From Plasmodium brasilianum (Eukaryota; Apicomplexa; Aconoidasida; Haemosporida; Plasmodiidae), in the NCBI RefSeq assembly GCF_023973825.1, contig NC_090125.1, positions 2,378,928-2,442,927 on the forward strand: a stretch of DNA of 64,000 bases, in the 5' to 3' direction. The notes beneath the pieces were generated by a model. The model searched no databases. It had not been told where the DNA came from and saw nothing but the letters and a program-made list of their open reading frames with translations. Of the stretch, positions 44,490-52,911 are shown piece by piece. The number at the start of each line of letters is the position of its first letter. Positions within the stretch are counted from its first letter, which is position 1. The position numbers were made by a program, and so were the translations under genes.

Positions 44490-45536
44490 ATGATGAATAT
44501 ATTTAAGCGTAAAAATTATAAGGAAAACGGTGCTTATCCTTCTGAGAGTTCGAAAAGAGATGAAGAGGAAAAAAAAAAAAAAAAAAAAAGTAGAATAAAA
44601 GATTTATTTAAGTATATAAAGTACATATTAGCTAATAAAGTTAAAACAAAATATAAGTATTCCTTTTTTGTTGGATTATTTATTACTTTTTTAATTTTTA
44701 GCGGTTTTTTTCAGTTTCTTCTCGAATTTTTTCACACTCACTTTTACAATATAAAATATATTGACGTGTCAGACACAGAAAAATTAAAAGAAATATTTTT
44801 TAGTAACAAACCTTATTTAGTATATTGTAAAAATGATAAGCAAGAAAATATACACTCAGTTATTAACTCAAACATATCAAATTTTCCAAGCATTTTGAAT
44901 ATAGCTATTATTAATTGTAAAAGCAAATTACCAAGTAACCAAAATGTGTATGAACGTTTTAAGTTAAGTGAAAGAACTCAAGCTTTTATTATTTGTTATG
45001 GTAGAAAACCTAAACCAATTACTTTGGATTTATTAAATAGTAAAAAAAAATTCATAACATTTGTACGTGATGCATTAGTATTTTCAGTTCCATTTTTTAG
45101 TAAATTTCCTCAGTTCCAGACAAAATGTTTAAATAAAAATAAAAAATGTGTACTATTTATTAGTAGAAATCATATGACTAACAGAAGTAATAAATATAAT
45201 TACATTAATGATATTTTTGTTAATAATAAATATTTTGATATTAACCCAATGATCATTGACCACAAGAAATTTTTATTGAAGTTAAATGATGAAATTTTTA
45301 CATCTTACAACAAAAATAGAGATATTCATGTTTTTTGCCTTTTCAATCATACTGAGGGACAGACTAGTGAATACTATGGTTATTTTTATAAAGAAAATTT
45401 TGATGATTTTAAGAAATTGTCATCTTTTGTTTCAGGGTGTATAAAAGCGGACAACAAAAGTAGTGAAGTCATAAAGCTTTCAAGCGTTCCTCAAATAAAG
45501 TATAGAACAAGTAAAAAAAAAAATAACAAAAGATAA
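44490..45536 (+). CDS. membrane-anchored protein with thioredoxin-like fold, unknown function
   Basis: 348 residues from the ATG at 44490 (MMNIFKRKNYKENG). An upstream in-frame stretch to 44445 is open but has no ATG. A Lys/Glu-rich cytosolic-type N-terminus is followed by one membrane anchor at about residues 58-80 (FFVGLFITFLIFSGFFQFLL). The rest is a soluble domain with alternating strands and helices: KPYLVYCKNDKQENIHSV, ILNIAIINCKSKLPSNQNVY, RTQAFIICYGRKPKPITL, KKCVLFISRNHMTNRSNKYN and IHVFCLFNHTEGQTSEYYGY. This order resembles tandem thioredoxin-like folds, but no CxxC active site is present, so redox activity is unlikely. It ends in a basic tail (KKKNNKR). The family is not recognised; ER luminal placement is inferred. 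Confidence 0.8.
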   Translation: MMNIFKRKNYKENGAYPSESSKRDEEEKKKKKKSRIKDLFKYIKYILANKVKTKYKYSFFVGLFITFLIFSGFFQFLLEFFHTHFYNIKYIDVSDTEKLKEIFFSNKPYLVYCKNDKQENIHSVINSNISNFPSILNIAIINCKSKLPSNQNVYERFKLSERTQAFIICYGRKPKPITLDLLNSKKKFITFVRDALVFSVPFFSKFPQFQTKCLNKNKKCVLFISRNHMTNRSNKYNYINDIFVNNKYFDINPMIIDHKKFLLKLNDEIFTSYNKNRDIHVFCLFNHTEGQTSEYYGYFYKENFDDFKKLSSFVSGCIKADNKSSEVIKLSSVPQIKYRTSKKKNNKR

Positions 45537-46672
45537 AGGGACACGTCCCATTTTTTATTTCACTAGTGGTGTAGATACAAAACTATTGGAGTAGTTCATA
45601 TACATTGTACTTGTGATAATATTTACCGACATTTGCTTACGTATTCCGTGAGTAACTGTTTTGTAGCCACAAAAAGGCCAAAAACAGCAAAAATATATTT
45701 GTGTTTTAGATTTTATTTTATTTTGTTTTATTTTGCATTATTTTGCATTATTTTTCATTATTTTGCATTATTTTGCATTATTTTTCATTATTTTGCATTA
45801 TTTTTCATTATTTTTCATTATTTTGCATTATTTTGCATTATTTTGCATTATTTTGCATTATTTTGCATTATTTTGCATTATTTTGCATTATTTTATATTA
45901 TTTTATATTATTTTTCTTTATTTCGCATTATTTCTCATTATTTTGCTTAATTTTTTTTTTTTTTTTTTTTGTGAACTTATTTGTAACTTTTGAAAATTAT
46001 TCAACTTTAAACAATTTCTACGTATATGAACTTAAATGCATATATACTTGCTGATTTACGTAGGTATCTACACATATTTTCTCCCATCATTTTTCTACTG
46101 CATAATTGATTCGTACCATATATATATATATATATTCACTTACATTCAAATATACGTAGAAATAACTAAATTTTTTATGTGTTACCTATACTTTTCCAAT
46201 GACATTTCAACTTAAACAAAAATGAAGCACAGTGGTAAATTTTTAAATAAATGCGAGAAAAAAAAAAAAAAAAAAAAGCGGTAAAACTTAAAAAATGGAA
46301 ATATATATATGTATATACATATATATATATATATATTTATGTTTATATTTATTTTTATACATAGACGATTTTTAAAATCCGAAAGTTTTACAAAAAATGG
46401 TAAGGAAAATATGCACGTATATAAATATATATATATTTATAAAACAAAAAAAGAAGCAAGATTTTGCCTTGTGTCAGAAACACCTGTTTTTTAAGCATAC
46501 TCTTTTATCCTTATATTTTTTACAAAGACATAAGAAGACGTATACGTACATATACACTTATATACAAACAGGTGTATATATACACATATACATATATATA
46601 TATATATATATAGCTTTACACCGTTGCGAATGTTCATAAAACAGCTTCTAACTTATGTTCTGATATCATGTA
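45537..46672. other. convergent 3' region with a 10-bp minisatellite
   Basis: Apart from the array at 45716-45955, it holds A/T tracts and TA runs (46110-46130, 46300-46340 and 46590-46612). No gene is supported. Confidence 0.6.
45716..45955 (+). repeat. 10-bp minisatellite TTATTTTGCA
   Basis: About twenty-three copies of TTATTTTGCA with TTTTTCA variants. On the minus strand the unit is TGCAAAATAA, which matches the GCAAAATAA core of the 15-bp array at 27.06 kb. It lies between convergent genes. Confidence 0.92.
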
Positions 46673-47248
46673 CTACTTTTCCTTCTCCTCCGGAACATCA
46701 GAATAGTTCCTTTCCTTCTCATTGTTTGTCGTTTCATTAGATTTGCTCAAAATTTTATTGAAAATATCTTTAAAAAAATTCGTATTTGAAACGTCAAAAC
46801 TTCTATTATTTCTGACATTCTTTTTATTTGGTAACACAATTTTCATAATTTCATCATTTTCTCTTTGTAACTCCTTAACTTGTATATTTAGTGTTTCTAA
46901 CTTATGATTTAGTATTAATTCTTTTTTTGCTTCTTTCATGCTGTTTCTTTTATACTCAGCTACAATAATTAATGCAGCTACTAAAAAGATAATAGTTTCT
47001 CCAAGAATTTCACTACCTACATTAACTGACTTGTTTTCACTTATATAAGAACTGTAATTGACATTGGTTGCATTCGAATTATAAAATTTTTTTTGTATGT
47101 ATTGTTCGAAGAAATAGTATTTTTTTCCACAATATATACATATGCTTTTAAATTTTTTATTATCTATAGCTTTTTTTTTTATATAACCTGATATTGGTTT
47201 ACTTACTTGTCTTATTAAAACAATTCCTATTTTAAAAAAAGGAATCAT
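46673..47248 (-). CDS. OPA3-like mitochondrial protein
   Basis: 191 residues, one exon. The N-terminus, FKIGIVLIRQVSKPISGYIK, matches the OPA3 family signature (L-x-IRQVSKP). A second conserved block GSEILGE (78-84) is followed by a hydrophobic stretch (85-97, TIIFLVAALIIVA) and EYKR. A coiled coil then covers about 100-136, with a disordered Asn/Ser/Glu-rich tail to the end. OPA3 proteins are mitochondrial membrane-associated and affect mitochondrial shape and lipid metabolism; the parasite role is not established. The length fits the family (human about 180). Confidence 0.92.
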   Translation of the reverse strand: MIPFFKIGIVLIRQVSKPISGYIKKKAIDNKKFKSICIYCGKKYYFFEQYIQKKFYNSNATNVNYSSYISENKSVNVGSEILGETIIFLVAALIIVAEYKRNSMKEAKKELILNHKLETLNIQVKELQRENDEIMKIVLPNKKNVRNNRSFDVSNTNFFKDIFNKILSKSNETTNNEKERNYSDVPEEKEK

Positions 47249-48370
47249 TTTCTTTTTCCTCTGTATACATATATTAACCTTATTTTATTTTTTTTTTATT
47301 TTTTAACTAAGACAAGTTTCCTCTTTTTGAGCATAACTCATTTATGTGCAAGTTCATGTTACACATCTTTAAAAATTGTATTCGTATATTCTTTTTATTT
47401 TTGCATTTCTGCACATGGAATTGAAAGTTATATGTAATTTCGAGCTCCGTAGCAAAATTTCGAAGTGAGCCTAACTATATTTTCTACATATACAGGTATT
47501 CACATATATAGATACACATATTCACAAACATATATACTCATATGCATATATATATATATATACTCATATGCGCACGAGTTTGGGTGTAAATAGTCCACAA
47601 CGTCCTACTAAATTTTGTATTTTTCATAGTTCATCTTAATTAAATTTTTCAAAAGTTTCCCTCAAAATTCTGTATCTTATTTGCATTTTTCTAACAATAT
47701 CATTACTTTCTCTTTTTTGCGTTTTCACAGGACACCAATTTATATAAACTTTTTAGGTATGTTCTTAAAAATTTAATCTTCTATATTTTAATTTATTATG
47801 GTATCACATATAAAACGTAATGAAATATAACAAAATATAACGAAATATAAAAGAATAAAATACAATATAACGAAATATAAAAGAATAAAACAAAATATAA
47901 AGAAATAAAATGAAATAAAAATATATCGAAATAATTCAAAATGTATCGAAATAAAACGAAATGTATCGAAATTAAAAAAAATATATCGATATAAAACAAA
48001 ATAAATCACAATGGGTATCCACAAAATTGGAGAAACTCAACAGCGACCTCTCCTCTTTTTATTTTGTAGGAATAAAAAAACAAGATGAAAATACACGCTT
48101 CCGTGCAGTAAAACAAAATACTGTATCTTTACTTTTTAGCGTAAAGCATATAAAAAAATAATAATAAATAAAATGGAATTCATACGCATTTAGTTTATTC
48201 TCAATATAACCTTTTCATAATATATAAGTATATATATATGTTTGTATATATGTGTATTGTTACATGTTTACATTATGCATTTACACAAACATGTGCATAA
48301 CGTAAAATCATATGTACTGCCAGGGAAAAAAGGCATAAATGAGATCCTCCTATATAATACTTTTCTTTTC

Positions 48371-48406
<36 letters not shown>

Positions 48407-49537
48407 CATGTATCTGTTTGCATATTCATGTATACACAGCAAATATGTTTGTATATTATAAATGTATTTATACAGATATTACATAGAATATATGATTGTT
48501 TTTCCTTTTATTTTACATTATATTATTTGATATGCACGTTTGTTTAATGTTTTAATTACGATATAATTTTTATGTGTTAATTTCCGAACTATTTGATTTT
48601 ATTTTATTATAATATTTTTTTTTTCATGTTACTTTGAGTAAGCTAAAACAAAATTATTCGGTTTTTGTTATACAATTACACAACAATATTGTGTTTAAAT
48701 ATTAATATAGTACGAGTTAAGAGAAAACTTTACAATTTTGAACATACATATTTCTTTTGTCATTTTGAAATATTATATATGATATTGATTACATTAAGGA
48801 AAATTCGCCATTATATACAAATATATATTAAAATATAAATATATAATATATATATATAGTACATTATATTTACTGAATATACATATATAAATATGCCTAC
48901 GCGTTTATGATTTTTATGTAATTTATTTTTGTTTTATTTTAATTTTTTGTTTTTTAGTTTCTACAAAAAATTTAATGTATAATGGTTTATAATAAAACAT
49001 TAAAATTTTTGCATAAAGAGAAATTTTTATATTTCAAGCACCTTGGGGTGGTATAACATAAATTAAAATATTCTCCTATACGTGTATGTCAAAAATACAA
49101 ATAATGACATAAATTTGTGGTGATTTAATATCTCCTAACAAAAATTAAAAAAAAATAAAAGTAAATTAAAAAAAAAAAAAAAAAAAAAGGCAAATATTAC
49201 TATGAAAATAATAATAATAGTAATTATTATAATAATGTTGATGCATAATGTATATTATAATATGTAAAATATTTTAATAACGTACCAAAGCATATAAAGG
49301 AACTTTTTAAAAAATGTTTTATATCTTATTAAAAATATATACCCAATTATCGTTTGAAAAAAATAAAGAAAAAAGAACAAAGAACAAAGATTAAAGAGTA
49401 AAGAGCAAAAGACGAAAGACGAAAGAAAGAAGGCGAAACGTAGGGCTCTGTAAGAATAATAAACCCCAAAAAATAACAAAACAAAGGACGGATAAGAAAA
49501 GAAAGGGGTGGGGGGAAAAAAAAATAAAAAACGAAGA
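47249..49537. promoter_or_regulatory. divergent 5' region between OPA3-like and WD40 genes
   Basis: 2.3 kb. It contains an irregular purine-rich repeat of AACGAAATATAAAAG and GAAATATATCG-like units at about 47816-48005, (AT)n at 48374-48405, and an A-tract at 49168-49188. Both promoters are expected here. No gene is supported. Confidence 0.5.
47816..48005 (+). repeat. degenerate purine-rich tandem repeat
   Basis: Imperfect copies of a 10-bp AAATATAACG unit grade into AAATGTATCGAAATAAAACG-type units. It is less regular than the other arrays, suggesting an older or decaying minisatellite. Confidence 0.75.
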
Positions 49538-51967
49538 ATGAAAAATACCAAGTATAACCAGTCTAATTCGAATTTACATGGAAGAAATAAATATGAATTA
49601 AGATGTAAGAAAAACGGGAAAAATAAAAACATAAATGAAGAAGAATCTGATGAAATCTCCGACAATTTAAGCGATTCCTCCTTATCATGTGCATCTAAAT
49701 ATATGACTAGGGGAGAAAGAAAATATGGAGAGAGTGCTTGTAATTTGAATAATATTAGTAACATAGGAAACAATATTAACAACAGCAATGGTAATAACAG
49801 CAATGGTAATAATAGCAATGGTAATAATAGCAATGGCAATAACAGTAGTGGTAATAACAGCAGTGGTAATAACAGTAGTGGTAATAACAGCAGTGGTAAT
49901 AACAGCAGTGGTAATAACAGCAGTGGTAATAATTATGTAGTAAGGGGTGAAAGGGTGAACAACCAAACTCAGAGAGAAAATAAAGACAAGGGTAAAAACG
50001 CACTGACAGTTGACCTAAACGATAACCTACTTATAAACAATGTGTTTTCTAAACAAAGCTTTGTATATGATCATTATAGAAAAAAAGATATATTATTGAG
50101 TTTATGGTGGAAAAATATTGTGGATTTATATTCAGATATATTAATAACGAATTTGTATAATAATGTTAGTAACATAGAAATTTTAAATATGAACAACCAT
50201 TCAAAAGATGGTTATCAGTACCTTAATGAAGGAATCGTTGTTTTTCACAATTCGAAAAAAAGAGATAATTATAAAATGAGCATACTACGTGTAATAACTA
50301 AAGAAGAAGTAAATAAAAAAAATGAACAAGATTTTTTTTATTCCTCTGCTCTTAAAAATAATATTATAGATGATTCTTTTAAAAAATATTATGGGAAGAA
50401 ATATAAACACGTACCAATTATTAAAAGATATAATTGTATGAATATACCATATTATGCTACTAATTCCACTATATTATATTGCAATAAAGAAATGTGCAAT
50501 AATGGCACCAATTTTGTACACGATGGGAATGTTATTATAGCAAATAAATCCATAAAAGGTAAGATATATTTATATAATATTAAGAAAACAATAGATAGAA
50601 TAAATAAAATAGAAGAAGATGGAATGTTAGATAAAGAATTAAATGATGATGACGAAAGAGGAGAAAACGAAAACGAAAATGAAAATGAGAATGAAGATAA
50701 AGATGACGATACGAAGTTCGATGTTAGACAAGACAAATGTGAACAAGGAAAAAGGGGATATAATTTAAATAAAAATTATGTAAGAAATAATGATGCATCG
50801 AATGAAAAGGATGTGAAGAATAAAAGAATTCAAGTGTCCGAAAAATATAGAAAAAAATTACAACAAAGGAAAATATATGATGGACAATTATTACTAGAAT
50901 TAGTAGGGCACACGAAAACAGGAAAAGGGCTTTTTTTTAAAAATAATTATTTACTGAGTAACGGGGACGATAAAAACATATTCATATATGATATTAACAG
51001 TAATGCTAGTAATAATACTAAGTCGAGTAGTAATAGTAATAGCAATAGCAGTAATAGTAATAATAATAATCATAGTAGTAGTAGTGATAATAATAATGGT
51101 AAATATAGTGATGACCATGAAAATGTGTGTAAAATTCATCCATATATATCCATTAAAACGAATGAATTGTATAGCAATGTGAGATGGTTGTATGATTCGT
51201 TAATTATAGGGTCAACATATAGTGGTTATTTTTCATTATTTGATATAAGGATGAAAAATAAAAATACACAAAATAAGTTCAATCATGTGAGCAGTAGTAG
51301 TAGTAATAGTAGTAACAGCAGAAATGTATTTTCAACAAGTACTTCAAGTAGTAGTAATAATGTGAATATTCACTCAATTCATAAGAAAATAACGAAATAT
51401 GAAATATCCGACATTGATAAATATAACAGTGAAGATAATAATTTGATTTGTTTAAGTTCATTAAATAATATTTTTATATTTGATATACGCTTTATAAACA
51501 ATAACTTACCATATAAAATTATACATGATAATTCGTATAATAATTATAGTTTAAATGATTGTTATTTTGAGCCCTATCAGACATCCTTACAAAATGGAGA
51601 ATATACTAACAGTACAAATGTGAATTACTTTTATGATCATTCATACAATAATTATTACAATGAAGATTTTTTCAATTCAGATACTTTTATTCATTCCCTC
51701 TTTTGGTGTAATATTGAAGCCTTTAATTATATTGGCTCATTAAATAATAAAGGAATAATTAATTTATTTGATGTAAATAAAAGCAAACATCACTGTGTCT
51801 TTACCTATGGATGCAAATACATAAAATTGTTCAAGTTTAACCCTTTTAAAATTAATAATTTTGTTTCGGTTGATAAAAATAATATCCTTATACTTTTTAC
51901 ACTACCAGACCAGATATACAAAAGCGATTTGGACTTGTACCTTAAAGACAATTTTAAGGAAGAGTAG
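49538..51967 (+). CDS. WD40 protein related to RBBP4/MSI1, with Asn-rich inserts
   Basis: 809 residues from the ATG at 49538; the frame is open upstream to a GTG only. A basic, Asn-rich leader has a GNNSSGN repeat (DNA 49790-49930). Next comes a region resembling the N-terminal helix and first blade of RBBP4-type proteins (YRKKDILLSLWWKNIVDLYS, DILITNLYN, YYATNSTILYC, IIANKSIKGKIYLYNIKK). An acidic insert (ENENENENEDKDDD) follows. Blades then follow in the second half: GHTKTGKGLFFKNNYLLSNG followed by KNIFIYDI; VRWLYDSLIIGSTYSGYFSL; and FNPFKINNFVSVDKNNILIL ending in SDLDLYLKDN. The final FxxNPF...SVDKNNI...IY pattern is close to the RBBP4/MSI1 end. Such proteins are histone chaperone subunits; assignment to that family is moderate, and it may instead be another divergent WD40 protein. 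Confidence 0.82.
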   Translation: MKNTKYNQSNSNLHGRNKYELRCKKNGKNKNINEEESDEISDNLSDSSLSCASKYMTRGERKYGESACNLNNISNIGNNINNSNGNNSNGNNSNGNNSNGNNSSGNNSSGNNSSGNNSSGNNSSGNNSSGNNYVVRGERVNNQTQRENKDKGKNALTVDLNDNLLINNVFSKQSFVYDHYRKKDILLSLWWKNIVDLYSDILITNLYNNVSNIEILNMNNHSKDGYQYLNEGIVVFHNSKKRDNYKMSILRVITKEEVNKKNEQDFFYSSALKNNIIDDSFKKYYGKKYKHVPIIKRYNCMNIPYYATNSTILYCNKEMCNNGTNFVHDGNVIIANKSIKGKIYLYNIKKTIDRINKIEEDGMLDKELNDDDERGENENENENENEDKDDDTKFDVRQDKCEQGKRGYNLNKNYVRNNDASNEKDVKNKRIQVSEKYRKKLQQRKIYDGQLLLELVGHTKTGKGLFFKNNYLLSNGDDKNIFIYDINSNASNNTKSSSNSNSNSSNSNNNNHSSSSDNNNGKYSDDHENVCKIHPYISIKTNELYSNVRWLYDSLIIGSTYSGYFSLFDIRMKNKNTQNKFNHVSSSSSNSSNSRNVFSTSTSSSSNNVNIHSIHKKITKYEISDIDKYNSEDNNLICLSSLNNIFIFDIRFINNNLPYKIIHDNSYNNYSLNDCYFEPYQTSLQNGEYTNSTNVNYFYDHSYNNYYNEDFFNSDTFIHSLFWCNIEAFNYIGSLNNKGIINLFDVNKSKHHCVFTYGCKYIKLFKFNPFKINNFVSVDKNNILILFTLPDQIYKSDLDLYLKDNFKEE
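49785..49932 (+). repeat. 12-bp coding repeat (GNNS)
   Basis: About twelve copies of a 12-bp unit, AGCAATGGTAATAA or AGTAGTGGTAATAA in phase, encoding N-S-N/S-G-N blocks in the WD40 protein's N-terminal region. The change from SNG to SSG units half-way marks two expansion events. Confidence 0.9.
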
Positions 51968-52549
51968 TACCATAGATGAAGTGTAACCAGGAGATGACCA
52001 AGAAATGGCTAAGATATGACCCCCAAAAATAATAGAATAAAATATATACACCAAGTAATTAAATTATATCACAATTTTTCTATGAATTACCCTCACACAC
52101 ACACATACATACACCTGAGAAACATTTGTTATTTTATTTCTTTTTTTTTTTTTAATTTGTAATTAAAAAAAAAAAAAAAAAATTAATTACTCCTTAAAAT
52201 TAATTTTTACTAAATTATGCGATCCATTGTTGATCCTTGCTTGATAGCATCAGACAATGTAATTGATTTATGTTTTTTTTTTTTTTTTAAACTTGTTAAT
52301 TTTAATGAATAATAATTTTTTAATTTTGTCATAAACAAATACATATAATTTATAATTATACATGCAAGTTTGTACACATTTTTGATTTTCTTATTTAAAA
52401 CATTTATTAGACATATTTATTCTTAATTCGTTTGGCATATATATTATACGTATATATGTATGTATGTATACGCATATATACATATACAGATATATACATA
52501 TATTTTAAAGTAGAAGCATAAACATTTTTATTTTTTTAATTATAAATAT
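51968..52549. other. intergenic region downstream of the WD40 gene
   Basis: AT-rich spacer with poly-T/poly-A pairs (about 52141-52182, and a T-tract at 52274-52289) that could fold as weak stem-loops. No gene is seen. Confidence 0.55.
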
Positions 52550-52780
52550 GATTTTTAAAAGAATAGCGCCTTGCTCTACAAAGGGGTGTCGTTCGTACTT
52601 CTGAAAAATAACACTCCTTTGAAACGTAATAAAAAATTGGATATATTGGAAAAAATAGAAAAAATGGGAAATATACGTTTATCCTACAAACATGTGTTAT
52701 TTAAGAGCAACATAAAAAGGGGCAAAGGTCCTCGCAAACACAAGAACATATTAAAGAAAAGCAAAAATGAGAACAATTAA
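52550..52780 (+). CDS. small basic protein ORF, start or frame uncertain
   Basis: A strongly basic C-terminal frame ends KKLDILEKIEKMGNIRLSYK, then HVLFKSNIKRGKGPRKHKNI and LKKSKNENN. The only in-frame ATG gives 38 residues (from 52664); the frame is open back to 52559. An ATG at 52550 opens a different frame, MIFKRIAPCSTKGCRSYF, which looks like a mitochondrial leader and stops exactly where the basic frame becomes gene-like. A one-base change near 52600 would join them into about 76 residues. The leader plus a Lys/Arg-rich tail suggests a small organellar ribosomal protein, but no family is recognised. It lies between the WD40 gene and the convergent GTPase gene. Confidence 0.35.
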
Positions 52781-52911
52781 AAGGTAAAAATTAAAAAGTA
52801 AAAGGTGTAAGTGAAATGGGGAAAACGAAAAAATGCAAATATACATAATCGAAGTTAGGTAGAAAAAATATGAGGTCCACGGTTCGTACATTACTCTAAA
52901 GATTTTCTACA

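Noticed and set aside
45633..46054. Repeat ORFs such as HYFALFCIIL
   Set aside because: Product of the 10-bp TTATTTTGCA array; open in all frames by composition and with no conserved flanks.
52144..52182. Poly-T/poly-A inverted pair as a terminator hairpin
   Set aside because: Such pairs are expected in this base composition and eukaryotic genes do not use that kind of terminator.
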